From contig NC_090980.1 of assembly GCF_040807025.1 (NCBI RefSeq), positions 372,001-436,000 on the forward strand: a DNA stretch of 64,000 nt. Reading direction: 5' to 3'. The DNA comes from Struthio camelus (Eukaryota; Chordata; Aves; Struthioniformes; Struthionidae). The position numbers and the translations under genes were made by a program. The notes beneath the pieces were generated by a model, which ran no database searches, was not told the DNA's origin, and was given only the letters and a program-made list of their open reading frames with translations. Position 1 is the first letter of the stretch. Every line of letters starts with the position of its first letter. Positions 1 through 11,731 of this stretch are shown piece after piece.

Positions 1-300
1 CACTGCGGCACTGCTGGGGCCAGACATGCGGGGAGCCCAGGTGCCACTGGGCACCACCGGAGCCGGACACGCGGGCAGCTGGGTGCCGCCGGCGCCGGAC
101 ACCAGCAGGGCCGGACACACAGGGAGCCAGGCTCCACCAGGGCCAGGTGCCACCAGACACGGGACACGCAGGGAGCTGGGTGCTACCAGACAGAAAGGGA
201 CCAAGGCGCCGCCAGGGCCGGACGCGTGGGGAGCCACGCGCCGCCGGACACGCGGGCAGCCTGGCACTGCCAGACACGCGAGGAAGCAGCTGCGGAGCAA
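1..300. repeat. degenerate minisatellite in the DEDD2 3' flank
   Basis: Imperfect units of about 30-36 bp recur, each with a core like GGACACGCGGGCAGC or GGACACGCAGGGAGC followed by TGGGTGCCACC or a variant. It lies directly 3' of the DEDD2 stop codon (minus strand), so it is probably part of that 3' UTR. I see no AATAAA on the minus strand here, so the transcript end is outside the window. Confidence 0.6.
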
Positions 301-307
301 GCTGCCG

Positions 308-2236
308 TTATGGGGAGCCGAGGCTCTCCAGCAGCAGCCGCCGGCCCTCCTCATAGTCGTCCTCGTCCACGTTGACCAGGAGCCGGATAGCCTCCTGGCC
401 CACGGCCTCCTTGAGCGAGTCCGTGAGGAAGACGCCCTTGAGGGCCTCCAGCAGCGAGCCGTTCATGTAGTCGCTCCAGAAGGCGTCCAGGTAGGAGAGC
501 TCCGAGAACTTGATGTCACAGATGATGGAGCCCAGGTCGCGTGACTTGAGCACGGTGCTGGCCTGGCCGAAGACGTCCAGCTGCCGCTCCAGCCGGTGCT
601 GCTTGTTGGAGGCCACGTTCTGCCGCAGGGCCGGCTCGTGCTCGCAGTACTCAGCCCGCACACGCAGGCGGATGTCTGGCCGGGCGCGGAGCAGCCGACG
701 GAGCCAGGAGAGGAAGGGGAGAGGAGCAGGGAGGAAGAGACAGAGACACAGAGACACACGCAGTGCCATTAGCGGGGAGCAGGGGGTGTGGACCACGCGC
801 AGGCGCTGCTGCTCTGGGGAGCAGGGCTGGGCAGCGCCCGCCAGCACCCGGCCTCCCCCCCAACGGCGTCCCCCGGCACTGCCGCCGCAGCCGGACCTCG
901 CCAACCCCAGGAGGAGCGTGGGGCAGGGCTGGCCTGGGGCCAGCCCCCCCATCCTGCTCTGAACTGGCCCAGCTTCCCCAGTGCCCCCAGGCCCACTCCA
1001 AACTGGCTCAGCTCCCCCAGGGCCTGCTCTGAACTGGCTCAGCTCCCCCAGTGCCCCCAGGGCCTGCTCTGAACTGGCTCAGCTCCCCGTGTCCCCCAGG
1101 CCCTGCTCTGAACTGGCTCAGCTCCCCGTGTCCCCCAGGCCCTGCTCTGAACTGGCTCAGCTCCCCGTGTTCCCCAGTCCCTGCTCTGAACTGGCTCAGC
1201 TTCCCAGTGCCCCCAGCCCCCACTCTGAATTGGCCCAGTGAGCACCGCCAGTCCCGCTCTGATCTGGCCCAGCATCCCCAGGCCCCGCTCTGAACTGGCC
1301 CAGCATCCCCAGGCCCCGCTCTGAACTGGCCCAGCATCCCAGTGGCCCCAGTCCCACTCCCAACTGGCTCAGCTCCCCCAGTGCCCCCAGGCCCCGCTCT
1401 GAACTGGCCCAGCACCCCCAGTTCCTGCAGAGCTCCCTCTCTGCACCCCGTTCCTGTTTGTGGCCAAGAGGCCCCCTTCTCCCAGTGTCCCCCGTCCCCC
1501 AAGCTCCTCGTCGCCCCCAGCGCAGCGGGGTCCGCCTGTGGCCGTGCACCCGGGAGGAGGCCAGAGACACCTGATGCAGTGCTGGGCCTGGGCCCCGACC
1601 TTGCTCTGAGCAGGGTCAAAAAGAGCAGGGCTGGGTGTGGGGTTTTTTTTTTCCGTTTTCTTTTTTTTTCTTTTTTTTTTTTTTCTCTCAAATAACCCAG
1701 ACACCAATATGGAGCAACATCCGGCAGAAGAAGGACCCGAGGCGGGGGGGTTACATACGCTCAGGCCGTCTGCTTTAATGTCTCGGGCGCGTGGCGGCAT
1801 CACCTGTAGAGGCATCAACTGGAAAGCGCGGTCGCGGCCCGACGCCAGGGCCGCAGCAGCCCGGCCGGCACTCACGCCCGCCCCCATTGCCTCCGCGTGC
1901 CCGCCTTGGACGCCCGCGCAACCCCCCCGGCTCGCTCCGGGCCTTGCCCAGCTCCTGGAGAGGCTCCGGAGCGAGCGCAGCCGACAGCGGCCGGCTTTAC
2001 CGCCACGCAGCCGGAGCGAGGCCAGGGTGGGGTCGAAGCGGAGGCGCTGCCGGAGCCAGGCCTGCGGCGGCTCCTCCAAATCCACCTTTGGGGAACTTCG
2101 CAGAGCAGCGCCCCCCCACCCTACCCCGTCCCCGGATCCGGCCCCACAGCGGAGGAGGGGGGGCTGCCAGTCCTGCCCTGAGCAGCCCGTGGTAACCCCC
2201 TCGCTTTCGGTGCATTCATTTGGATTTTTGGGTCAG

Positions 2237-2267
<31 letters not shown>

Positions 2268-5200
2268 CCAGTTTCTCGCATGGGCCGATACTTTACGCTT
2301 TTTCCCTGTGGGGAGAGAGGGGCAGTTGCTTTCCGACTGTGGATCAAGAGAAACAGGGTTCAATCTTTTAGTACAAGGTAACAGCAAGAAACAATCACTT
2401 TTCCAGACTCAATAACCGGCCAAAGAACAACCCCGCAGGCAGTTCGTGCCAACTCTCCGGCGGCTACGCTGCACGGGGCTGCACAGGGAGAGGCAGGCCT
2501 CTCCAGAAGGAGCACGTGCATGCGGGAAGGGGGAAGCCCTCAGCTGGAAACCCCGGAGTGGGGCAGAGGAGAGCACAGGCGGAAACAAGGCCGGGTTGCA
2601 CCGAGAGAGCTGGGGAGTGCCCGAATCGTTTACCTCGCGCAGCCCTTCTGAGCAGAGCGCGCAAGAGACACACAGTCTCTTGTACTGTCAACTTTTGCTT
2701 AGCAACCTGGAAGTTAAACGGGGGGGGGTTGAGAGAGAACGGGCAGAAAAATCAAGCAGCAGCAACAAAAATATTGATATCAGGGAACTGGAGAAAAATA
2801 ATTAAAAAATAAAAAAAATAAAAAAAAAAAGGAAACCAAGTGGTGGAAAGGCCCCAAGTTTGCAGGGGTCCGGTGTGAGGCGCCAGGAAGGAGGGGCCAG
2901 GGCCAGCAGAGGTCAACAGCCGGCTCAGGGGTGTGAGCGCGGCACTGCCCTGAGGCACGAGGGCTTGGCAGGGGTACGGCTTGTCCCCCAAGCGCAAAGT
3001 CAACATCATCATCATCATCATCAAATACAGGCAACAATCTAGCGTGGAACGGAGCTTACGGTTCGGTCCGTGCACCTACCCGCCAGATGTCTTAAGCTGC
3101 ACCGTGCAGTTGCAGTTTTGACACTCATTGAATTATTTTTGAACCTTCTTCGTTAGAACCCATGGCCTGCAAATTGGTCAAACGGTAAGACAGCGTTTTT
3201 GCGCGGTTCGCTCTCTGCGCTCATTCGTATTTTTGCACTGACACAACGACACGGGGAGCAGCGGGGACGCTGGTGCCTGGCACCTGGGGAGGGCTGTGGG
3301 GGGGGAGAGGGGGGCCAGTTTATATGCTGGTCTGGGGCAGACTCCCCCCACCCCACCTTCCCCGGAGCAGGGATCACCGGGACAGAGGGCTCCGGAGTGC
3401 TCCTGGGGCGGCCATGCCGAGTTTCATCTGCCAGCAGCGACTCCGGGCTTGTGTCCCAGGGAGGGTGGGGAAGCCTGGCCCCCACCCCCCCAGAACTCGC
3501 CGCCGTTCTCACCAGTGTTTCCTCACCAAGGCCTCGAGTGTGACAGGGAGGCAGGACAGTGCCCCCGTGGCCACCGAGTGGGAAACTGAGGCACGAGGAA
3601 GGAGAAAGGGACTTGCCCAAAGCCCTGCGAGAGGCTAGCGCTGCAGCTGGGCCTAGAACCCAGGAGCAAGAAGGAGATGATGCATATATATATATATATA
3701 TGTTTGGTTCTTTTTAAAAGGGAAACGCAGACTCGCTGCCGTTACCTTCCCACTCAAACGCCAAGCCCCTGAGCGGAATCCGTTTTAGCAAGGAGAGGGA
3801 GCTGAGCTCCTGGACTAAACTGGGCAGAACAGTCAAAAAAAACAACAACAAAAAAAATCAGCAGTAATTTTCCACAGTTATCGCCTGGCCCGGTTGCAGA
3901 AAGACCCAAGAGAACATCCGGGCAGGGGGACTCCAAGAGTTTGGCCTGAGAGCACGGAGAAGCGCGTGGCCAGCGCCTCCTGGCCCGAGGCTCCGAGCCC
4001 GGGAGACCAGCATATAACAGGGGGAAGCAGCGGCCAGGTGCCACAGGCCGGTGTGCCTGGAGATGCGATTCCTCCTCCTCCTCGCCCCCTCTGCGGCAGG
4101 GCTGTTCCAAGCAGAAGCATGGCCAGGAGCAGATCGCACACCAGGCCAGGGCCTGCTGTTTTGTCACTTGGAAACACCTGAGTGCCACAACCCCCCACCA
4201 CCACCCCCAGAAACACCAGCGAGTTTTGGCCTGGTCCGACTGCAGAGGGACCTTGGGGACATGCTCGCGCCAATGGACACCTACCACAGGTCACTTTGGT
4301 GGGAGTGGAGGCCTCCGGCTGGGGGGCGGGGGCCAGCTTGGCACCCCGCCGCCGGCTGAGCGTGCTGGCCCTCGTCCTGCCTCTGCTCACCCGCTTCCGC
4401 TTGCTGGAAGTCGAACCTGGAGACAGACAAGAAGCCGTGAGTGCCGCTGCAGCGTCGTTTAACTAACAACTCTCTCAGATCGCACCCAAAAATCATGTGG
4501 GAAAACTATACGGTTAACACATAGCAAATTATTATTATTTTGCCGTTTACCGAGAAAGCGTCGCTGCAGTAAGGCATGGCAATGTGTCCCCCCCCAGTGG
4601 GTCTTACCTGTCTCCCACTGCTCCTGGCGGGGCTCTGCAGAGGCAGAGCTGAGGCAGCTATCGACCTGCCGATCGGCAGCAGCCACCGACGGGCCGTAGG
4701 TGTATCTTTCAGGGGAGACTGCGGGGAAAAAAGCGGGTTGCGTGAGGACAGGCTCCAAGCGGGCGCCGCTGAGCAGGTGGCCTCCCCTTTCTGCCCCCAC
4801 CCAAATCCTGCTCTCTCCAAGCACTGCCTGGTACCTGTGCGCTGCCGCTTCAGGGTGGTGTAGGGCAACAGGTCGTGCCGGGTGAGCACCCGGAGGAGCT
4901 GCAGGAGGTGCCGGAAGTTGGTTTCATCACACAGGCCGCGTCGCTCCAGTTCCAGCAAGAGCTCCACCCCGTTCCTGGGCCGGTGGCGCTCGCCTGCTGC
5001 CTCCCAGCCCCCCTCCGCCTGGCAGGGACGCCGGCGGCGCCGACGCCAGCTCTCCAGGAGGGGCGAGGGCGGCTCTGCGCTGCCCTCGTCCTCGCCTGCC
5101 ACTGTCCACAGAGTGGGGTCCAACGGGTGGAGCCCTGGCTGCGTCTCGTCCAGCAGGAAGGAAAGCACGGCCACGTCGTTCTCAGTCAGCTGTGAGCCGA

Positions 5201-5300
5201 TCACCTCGAAGAGGTGGTGCAGCGAGATCATGCCGTAATACTCCAGGCACTCGTCCTCCTCCCATGCTTGGGAGATCACTGGTCGCCTCGGCTCAGCCAT
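308..5300 (-). CDS. DEDD2: DEDD2, death effector domain-containing protein 2
   Basis: Four coding exons, in transcript order 4835-5300, 4608-4718, 4285-4416, 308-675 (1077 bp, 358 aa; human 326 aa). Exon 1 starts MAEPRRPVISQAWEEDECLEYYGM and holds the N-terminal death effector domain (about residues 14-125), ending in DLLPYTTLKRQR. Exon 2 carries VSPERYTYG, a DEDD2-specific stretch; exon 3 is Arg/Ser-rich (SSKRKR, SRRRGAK), like a nuclear/nucleolar signal. Exon 4 is the conserved C-terminal half: DIRLRVRAEYCEH, LDVFGQ, SRDLGSIICDIKFSELSYLDAFW. DEDD2 is known as a nuclear/nucleolar protein that binds caspase-8/-10 and FADD-type partners in apoptosis. An insertion of about 40 residues rich in Arg (RRRRRR) lies inside the DED relative to human. 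The C-terminal half keeps many residues that mammals retain only in the paralogue DEDD, so it has evolved slowly. The start was chosen by alignment; the exon continues upstream as 5' UTR to an acceptor near 5616. Confidence 0.93.
962..1432. repeat. 36-39 bp minisatellite in DEDD2 last intron
   Basis: About a dozen units with the core GAACTGGCTCAGCTCCCC followed by GTGTCCCCCAGGCCCTGCTCT or variants; the most regular copies lie at 1030-1200. It lies in the 3.6-kb last intron of DEDD2. Confidence 0.85.
1433..3560. other. remainder of DEDD2 last intron, no gene recognised
   Basis: This stretch holds poly-T tracts (about 1630-1690 and 2240-2267), a CpG-dense block (about 1770-2180), an A-rich tract (2795-2832) and a short ATC repeat near 3007-3022. 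The CpG-dense block is open on both strands, but the translations match no family I know and I see no convincing splice-site pair. The pyrimidine tracts next to a CpG block might mark an old retroposed insertion; that is a guess. Confidence 0.4.
3568..3665 (+). repeat. MIR/CORE-SINE-like fragment
   Basis: The stretch contains GTGGGAAACTGAGGCACGAG, then GGGACTTGCCCAAAG and CTAGAACCCAGGAG in the right order and spacing for the 3' half of a MIR-type CORE-SINE (consensus GGGAAACTGAGGCAC ... GACTTGCCCAAGG ... GAACCCAGG). It sits in the last intron of DEDD2, in the orientation opposite to the gene. The divergence indicates an old copy. Confidence 0.72.
3683..3702. repeat. (TA)n microsatellite
   Basis: An uninterrupted run of about nine TA units. 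Confidence 0.9.
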
Positions 5301-6814
5301 GGGGCCTGGGGAGCAGGACTCGAGCCGGTCAGAGGCACCTCGCCGAAAGGCTCGCGAGGAACCAGACTGCAGCGAATGCAGCTGCGACAGGGCTCTGAGG
5401 GACTCCACCGCCAAAGATTTCTAGGCTCAACTAGGCCGAAATCGGGACAACTCTCCCGGATCCCGCAGCCGGAAACGCTGGGATCCGCTGGAAAGGAACG
5501 CAGGGCAGCTCCCTCTGGGGTCCCACAGCCAGAGACTGCTGCAAAGGGATGCAGGGCAGCTCTCTCTGCAGACCCACAGCGGGGCTCTCAACAGCTGCAA
5601 TGGCCCTCAGGGTCAAACAGCACCTGGAAAAAAAGACAGTGGAACGGTGAGGAGGAGCTGACAAGAGCCCAGTGCCTGAGAGAGGGCGAGGAAGAGCCAG
5701 GCTGGTGCCATCAAGAAGCAGGCAGAACACCTGGGCTCCTTCAGGTCCTGGCAACGCCTTCTCTTAATCCCCTCCAGCTCCTGTCCCCCGCAGGCAGGGA
5801 AGTGAGCACCCCAGCTCCCCTTCCCAGGGTGGACAAGGAGCCAGGTGTGGCACCGGCTGAGGGCCACCCGGCCCTAATCGCTGCCCTCAGTCCCCGCCCG
5901 GGGCCCACGCCCAGCACTCTAAAATGCTGTTTCACGGCTGCAGCGCCAAGGCCCCGGCACCGCGCGGGGGCAGCACTGCGGCGGTCGCCACCGGGAAAAC
6001 ACCACTCCAGAAGGCTGCGCTCCTCTCCCCTCTCGGTTGAGGGGAGGGGCGGCGGACCCGGCCCTCCACGCGAGAATCCTCTCCCGCCACAGGGATCCTC
6101 CGTGGGGCAGCCTCCCTGGCCCATGCAGCAGCAGCGGGCCGGCCTTGCTCTAGCGCGCCCGCGTCTTCCCCGCCCAGGAAGCCCCAGGCCTGCGGCCACG
6201 GCCTCCCCCAGAACTGGTTCTGCTGCCCCGACGCCGTGATCTCACCCGCCCTGCCGAATAGAGCCGCCCCCCTCCCCCCGCTCCTCCTCCACCGGCCATG
6301 ATCTCACCCCCCGCAACAGCCATTTTCTCATCTTCCCTCCCCAACCCTTAGCCCTCCTAAGGGCCCCCCCGGCCACTCTGACAGCCCCGACCCCCCCTTC
6401 TTGGCCCAGCTCCGCTCTCCTGAACTCTACAGCAGCCATTTCCCAGCCCATTCACCTCAAACGCGCACCCGCCGCCCAGCTCCTCCCGGATATCCAGCCG
6501 TGAGCTCGCCTCCGCCGCACCCCGAGGCTCCCCCGCCCTTGCTGCCCTCCCACAAGCGATGCCAACTCCCTCAGAAAAGGCCCCAAAACGGAGCCCCTCC
6601 CCCTCTCCCACAGCGGGCTCCGGCCCTGCCCGCCCCAACCGCCGTAACGGCCGCCCCCTCCCCCACCGCCCGGCCCCGCATAGAGAAACGACTCCCCGCC
6701 CGAGAAAAACAACCACCCAAAAACACCCCAAGCTAGACCTTTTCCCGCAGAAACGCCTTCCTCGGCACAGCCTCTCCCTCCCCGCGGCCCCCACGACCCG
6801 ACCCCGGCTCCCTC

Positions 6815-7045
6815 ACCCGGCGCCACTGCTGCCGCCTCCGCCGCTCGGATCCTTCTGGCACCTTCGATCGCTCTGCGCATGCGCCGCCCCCTCCCCACGG
6901 GCGGCCCCGCCCCCCGCGCACGCGCCCTGGCGCCCCCCGCTGCCATCCCCCGCGCGGCCCCGCCCCCCGCGCACGCGCCCTGCGCCCCGCCGCCGCTCCC
7001 CCGCCCCCTGCGCATGCGCCGCCCCGCCGCGCGCATGCGCCCAGC
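6815..7045 (-). promoter_or_regulatory. DEDD2: DEDD2 CpG-rich promoter with NRF1-type sites
   Basis: Three perfect GCGCATGCGC palindromes (within 6874-6884, 7009-7019 and 7031-7040) and several GCACGCGCC relatives lie in a CpG-dense block with no TATA box. On the minus strand, a likely noncoding first exon (about 6816-6870, rich in GGCGGCGG) ends at a GGGTGAGGG donor near 6815. NRF1 binding is inferred from the motif. Confidence 0.5.
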
Positions 7046-7344
7046 ACGCTTCGCCCCCCCGCCGTAAACAACCACCGCCTGCGCGTGCGTCACCGCCCAC
7101 CGCTCCCTCCCCCCCCCGCCCGGCACGCGGACCCCCGGCCGGCGTCCTCGTGACCCACGTGTGTGGGCGGGACTAGCCTGCCCCAGCGCCCCGCCCCTGC
7201 CGCCGTCACGCAGGCGCACGAGCGGGCGCCCGGGAGGGCAGGCGCTGCGCTGGTGGCGTAGGCCACGAGCGCAACTGGCGTAAAACGGGCAGAGGCTGCG
7301 CCGACAGCGTAGAGCGGGCGGCTGCGCGGTCCCGCGACGCTTCT

Positions 7345-7625
7345 GGACAGGCGCGTCGCCGTGCAAACCCGGTGCACGCTCCGTACACCCCCGTGCACAA
7401 CCGTACAAACCCCGTGCACGCTCCATGCACAACCCGTGCACTCCCTGTGCACCCTCGTGCAGAACCCGTGCAAACCCCGTGCATGCTCTGTACACCCCTG
7501 AGCACAACTTGTGCAAACCCCGTGCACACTCCGTGCACCCCAATGCAGCCCCTTCCCGTGCATTCCCTGTGCACCCCCTCGTGTAAATCTGCCACGCACA
7601 CTTGATGCAACGCTGTGCACCCCCC
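7345..7625. repeat. GTGCA-core minisatellite between DEDD2 and ZNF526
   Basis: Short degenerate units with cores such as CCCGTGCACGCTCC, ACCCGTGCA and CAAACCCCGTGCA. The same style of CA/TG-rich minisatellite recurs at 23.5, 24.3, 29.8, 32.6 and 33.2 kb. Confidence 0.75.
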
Positions 7626-8194
7626 CTCCCCAGGGCACATGGCTACACCACCGCAGCCCACTCCGCGGCCGTTGTGCACTGGTGAGTGGCGTGGCCGTGC
7701 CGCCCGGCACACTCGTGTAACGCCGCAGCCCAGCTCCCGTGCAAACAGGCGTGGCATGGGCGAGGCACGCGAGAGGTCACGGCTGACGTGGGTGGCCACG
7801 GGCTCCAGTGCAACGGCAGGCCGAAGCCCTCGCCCGGACCTGTGCACGAAGCTGTGCGAGCTGGCACGGACATGGCCGGCAGGAAGCTCCGTGTGAGGGA
7901 ACACACACACGCAAGTGGGCTTGCTCCGCCGGGCCCACGTCCCACCCACGCTCACGGCCATGCAGGGTCTCCACGCGCGTGGCCGCCCACGTGCGGAGCC
8001 CCCCGCACGCATGCGCACACGCCAGCGCACCTGCCCCGCCCCCCCTCGCGCAGGCGCAATGTCGCGCGCGCCCCCTCCAGCGTGCGGGGAGGGCGGAGCC
8101 CTTCCCTTGGCCCCGCCCCCGACGGGAGGGGCGGGAACGCCGCAAGGGGCGGGGCTCGCTGTCTCGGCCCCGCCCCTCCCCGCCACCAGTGTCG

Positions 8195-8296
8195 CGCGCG
8201 CCCATTGGCCTCCGCCGCGCGAGCCAATGAGGAGGCGCCGTGCAGCGGGGTGGGCGCCGGGAGGAGACAGGAGCGGAGCGGCAGCGGCGGGCGGCG
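8195..8296 (+). promoter_or_regulatory. ZNF526: ZNF526 promoter and noncoding exon 1
   Basis: Two facing CCAAT boxes (CCCATTGGCC at about 8200 and AGCCAATGAG at about 8223) lie just before a purine/GC-rich leader that ends in a GCGGCG|GTGAGTGG donor after 8296. The coding exon's acceptor (GTGCCCGCAG, ending 8960) would pair with it, giving a 664-bp intron. The transcription start is probably between 8240 and 8275. Confidence 0.6.
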
Positions 8297-8459
8297 GTGA
8301 GTGGTGCGGCTGTGCTGTCCCCCCCGGCTTCTCCTTCCCCTCCCCGCCGGTACCGGCCACCCCCAGCCCCTCCGCCCGCCCCCCGACGGGCCTCGGTGTC
8401 CCCCGGCCTGAGCGGGCCCGTAGCCCCTCCTTGGCTGCACGTCCCGGCCTGTTCCCGCC

Positions 8460-8935
8460 GCCCCGTGAGGGGTCCCCGGGGCGGCACCCCCCCTACAGCG
8501 GGGTTCCCCCACCCCAAACCGGGGCCCCAGGTCGTGACCGCCCACAGCGGGGTCCCCCTGTCCTAAACCCCCCCACAGCGGGGTCCCTCCACCCCAGACT
8601 GCGTCCCCAGGCCATGATCCCCACCCCAACAGGGTCCCCCCACCCCAAACCGGGTCCCCGGGGTGGGACCTCCCTACAGAGGGGTCCCACCACCTAAATG
8701 GGATTCCCAAGCCGTGACCCTCCCCCCAGTCGCGTCCTCTGTTTCATCCAAAGGCCCCCAGGCCGTGACCCCCCATAGCAGGATCCCCCTACCCCAAACC
8801 AGGCCCCCCAGGCTGCGACACCCCCACCCTACCCCAGACCGAGTTCCCCGGGCTGTGCCTCCCCCGTAGCAGGGTCTCCCCACCCTGAACCACGTCCCCT
8901 GGCTGTGCCCCCTCCCCCCCCCGTAACAGGCTGCT
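8460..8935. repeat. C-rich minisatellite filling ZNF526 intron 1
   Basis: Units of roughly 35-45 bp contain CAGCGGGGTCCCCC, CACCCCAAACCGG and AGGCCGTGACCC in changing order. It covers most of the first intron. Confidence 0.75.
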
Positions 8936-8978
8936 GACTGAGGCCCCGGTGTGCCCGCAGGTGCAGCAGCCAAGCGGC

Positions 8979-11114
8979 ATGGCGGAGGAGCTGTCCTCAC
9001 TGCTCTTCCAGCACCAGTACATGTGCTCCGAGTGTGGGCTGCTCTCCGACACCCTGGAAGAGGTGCTGCTCCACCAGCGCGGCCACCTGGCTGGGGGCGA
9101 GGGGGCTGCTGGGGAGGCTGCCGCTGCTGGGGAAGCCCCCCGCGAGAGCCGCTACCAGTGCCTGGACTGCGGCCGCCTGCTACTTTCTCCAGACGAGCTG
9201 CTGGCGCACCAGAGCCTGCACCCACGGCCCGGCTGCCCCCCACCACCACCCGCCACTACTGCGGGGCAAATCCACTACCAGTGCGGTGAGTGCCAGGAGC
9301 TCTTCGCCTCGCCGGCGTTGTGGCTGGCACATCGGCAGAGCCACGCCGAGGCCGACCCCCCGCCGCCCCCACCGCCTGTGCACCCCTACGAGTGCTCCGA
9401 GTGCGGCCGCCTCTTCCCAGCGCCTGAGGAGCTGCTGGAGCACCAGGGCGAGCACTTTGCCACCAGCGAGAAGGAGAGCGGCGAGCCGGTGGCTGCCGCC
9501 GAGGGGCTCAAGCAGGAGGCACCCAGCCCGTCACCGCCATCCCCAGCACGGCCTTTCCACGAGTGCAGCTTGCCCCAGGAGCAGCGGGAGCGGGTGGCGG
9601 GGGCAGGGGGCGAGTTCCCCTGCCCCGAGTGCCAGCGAGGCTTCAGCACGGCCAACCGGCTGCTGGCGCACCGGCGGGCGCATGTGGGTGGCACCCACGA
9701 GTGCCCCAGCTGCTCCAAGGTCTTCAAGAAGGCAGCGTCACTGGAGCAGCACCTGCGGGTGCACCGGGGCGAGGCGCGCTACCTGTGTGTGGACTGCGGC
9801 CGCGGCTTCGGCACTGAGATGACCCTCATGGTGCACCGCAAGAGCCACACGGCCAACCCGCTGCACCGCTGCGCCTGCGGCAAGACCTTCACCAACATGA
9901 CCAAGTTCCTCTACCACCGCCGCACCCACGCCGGCAAGAGCGGCACGCCGCCCCCGCGCCCTCCGCCACCACCACCACAGCCCGCCACCACCGCACGCTG
10001 CCCGCAGTGCGGCAAGGAGTTCTCCAGCCAGCCCCGCATGGCGCGGCACCGGCGGGTGGTGCACGCGCCGGAGCGCAAGCACCCGTGCCCCACCTGTGGC
10101 AAGCGCTTCAAGAAGCTGGTGCACGTGCGCAACCACCTGCGCACGCACACAGGTGAGCGGCCCTTCCAGTGCAGCGACTGCGGCAAGACCTTTGCCTCAC
10201 AAGCCAACCTGCTGCGGCACCACCTGACGCACACCGGCGAGCGGCCCTACCAGTGCGAGGTGTGCCAGAAGCGCTTCACCCAGTCCTCCAACCTCCGGCA
10301 GCACCGCCGCCTCCACGGCCCGCCTGCCAGCCCCTTCGTCCGGCCCCGGCGGCTGGCGCTGCGCCGTGCCGCCCGCCCGCCCTTCGCCTGTCCCGACTGC
10401 CAGGCGTCCTTCACCCGCCAGCGCCTGCTGGAGCTGCACCGGCTGGGCTGCAGCGGCGGCGGCGACACGGCAGCGCCCTGCGGCAAGCGCCTGGGCTCGC
10501 CGGGCCCCTTCGCCTGCGGGCTCTGCGGCAAAGCCCTGGCCACCCGCAGCGGGCTGAGCCGGCACCGGCGGCGGCACGAGGGCGGCGGGCGGCCCCACCA
10601 GTGCCTGCTGTGTGGCAAGGCCTTCGCCGCTGCCTCGGGGCTGCGGCTGCACCAGCGCAGCCACACGGGCGAGCGGCCCTTCGCCTGCGGCGAGTGCGGC
10701 AAGGCCTTCCGGCAGGCCGCCCACCTGCGCGAGCACCGGCGCCTGCACACGGGCGAGCGGCCCTACCGCTGTGCCCAGTGCGGCAAGGCCTTCGTGCAGG
10801 CCATGCACCTGCGCGAGCACCGCCGCGTCCACACCGGGGAGCGGCCCCACCGCTGCCCCCTCTGCCCCAAGGCCTTCAAGACCCTCTCCAACCTCCGCAG
10901 CCACCGCAAGACCCACGCGCCACCCCCCACCGCCACCCCCCCTGCGCCACTGCTGCAGCCCACCCAGACCATCATGTGCACCGAGCTGGGCGAGACCATT
11001 GCCATCATTGAGACGCCAGAGCCGCTGCCGCTGGCTGAGACCATCGAGCTCTACCGGGCCGCCCTGGAGGGGAACCTGCGCGTGGAGGCGCTGCGGGCCG
11101 ACGCCTTCGCCTAG
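8979..11114 (+). CDS. ZNF526: ZNF526, multi-C2H2 zinc-finger protein
   Basis: A single coding exon of 711 aa (human about 670). The start [20 protein letters not shown] was chosen by alignment with the human N-terminus and lies 18 bp after the CCCGCAG acceptor. I count 18 fingers: four widely spaced N-terminal ones (from YMCSECG, YQCLDCG, YQCGECQ, YECSECG), a middle group that includes [30 protein letters not shown] and [19 protein letters not shown], one degenerate C2HC finger ([23 protein letters not shown]) and five C-terminal fingers joined partly by TGERP linkers. The C-terminal tail carries [17 protein letters not shown], which is diagnostic of ZNF526. Human ZNF526 lacks most of the C-terminal fingers, while its paralogue ZNF574 has them, so this copy looks closer to the ancestral form. 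The role is nuclear, probably DNA binding. It is tail to tail with GSK3A. Confidence 0.93.
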   Translation: MAEELSSLLFQHQYMCSECGLLSDTLEEVLLHQRGHLAGGEGAAGEAAAAGEAPRESRYQCLDCGRLLLSPDELLAHQSLHPRPGCPPPPPATTAGQIHYQCGECQELFASPALWLAHRQSHAEADPPPPPPPVHPYECSECGRLFPAPEELLEHQGEHFATSEKESGEPVAAAEGLKQEAPSPSPPSPARPFHECSLPQEQRERVAGAGGEFPCPECQRGFSTANRLLAHRRAHVGGTHECPSCSKVFKKAASLEQHLRVHRGEARYLCVDCGRGFGTEMTLMVHRKSHTANPLHRCACGKTFTNMTKFLYHRRTHAGKSGTPPPRPPPPPPQPATTARCPQCGKEFSSQPRMARHRRVVHAPERKHPCPTCGKRFKKLVHVRNHLRTHTGERPFQCSDCGKTFASQANLLRHHLTHTGERPYQCEVCQKRFTQSSNLRQHRRLHGPPASPFVRPRRLALRRAARPPFACPDCQASFTRQRLLELHRLGCSGGGDTAAPCGKRLGSPGPFACGLCGKALATRSGLSRHRRRHEGGGRPHQCLLCGKAFAAASGLRLHQRSHTGERPFACGECGKAFRQAAHLREHRRLHTGERPYRCAQCGKAFVQAMHLREHRRVHTGERPHRCPLCPKAFKTLSNLRSHRKTHAPPPTATPPAPLLQPTQTIMCTELGETIAIIETPEPLPLAETIELYRAALEGNLRVEALRADAFA

Positions 11115-11126
11115 CGCCCGCCAGCG

Positions 11127-11132
11127 GATAAA
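11127..11132 (+). terminator. ZNF526: possible non-canonical poly(A) signal of ZNF526
   Basis: GATAAA lies 13 bp after the stop codon, followed by GGTGCTGCTTT as a GT-rich downstream element. No AATAAA is seen on the plus strand before the GSK3A signal, so the two transcript ends are only about 100 bp apart. Confidence 0.35.
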
Positions 11133-11224
11133 GGTGCTGCTTTAGCCCCCCCACCCCCATCGCCCCCCCCGGACGTGGGGTTGGTGGGGAGGGTCTGCCA
11201 TTTCACAGCTGCCCCTGCCGCATG

Positions 11225-11731
11225 TTCATGCCAATAATTTATTGAACCGGAGGTCTGTACACAGCCAAAAAACCTAAGAAAGAGCCTAACGCGTTTTGGG
11301 GGCTGGGAGGGAGGGTTAAAAAGAGGGGGGAAAAATCATCAAATCAACCTATTTACAGAGTGATTGATAAAACAGGGGGGTGGGGAGGAGTGTATTTACA
11401 AAGGGGGGGAAAGGAGGGGAATAAAAATCCCCCACCACCCCATGTGCACCCTTGCAGGGGGCACTGCCCCACAGGCAGCTGGGGAGGGTACACGGGGGGG
11501 GAGGCCCTAGGGCCCCCCCAGGCTGGCACTGTGGGGAGGGGGGCTGGACCCCCAGGGCAGTGTTAAAATCAGGAACGACTTAAAATGAGGCTGGGGGGGG
11601 GGCCTAACGGCCTCCTCCAGCCCTGCAGTGGCATCCTGGGCGGGGGGACGAGCCCGACCCCCCCCCCCAGCTATGGTTCACAGTTCAGCCAAGCTGGGTG
11701 GGGGGGGCCATGGCACAAGGTCCCCTGGGGC
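11225..11731 (-). other. GSK3A: GSK3A 3' UTR with poly(A) signal
   Basis: On the minus strand an AATAAA (11238-11243) lies about 490 bp beyond the GSK3A stop. The stretch between is G/C-run rich with no other gene; cleavage is expected near 11215-11225. Confidence 0.7.

Noticed and set aside
1369-2371. Open frames on both strands in the CpG-dense block of the DEDD2 last intron
   Set aside because: No homology and no convincing splice sites; openness is explained by GC content.
7345-7625. CRISPR-like regular spacing in the GTGCA repeats
   Set aside because: Units are degenerate and of variable length with no constant repeat or spacer pattern, and this is a vertebrate nuclear locus.
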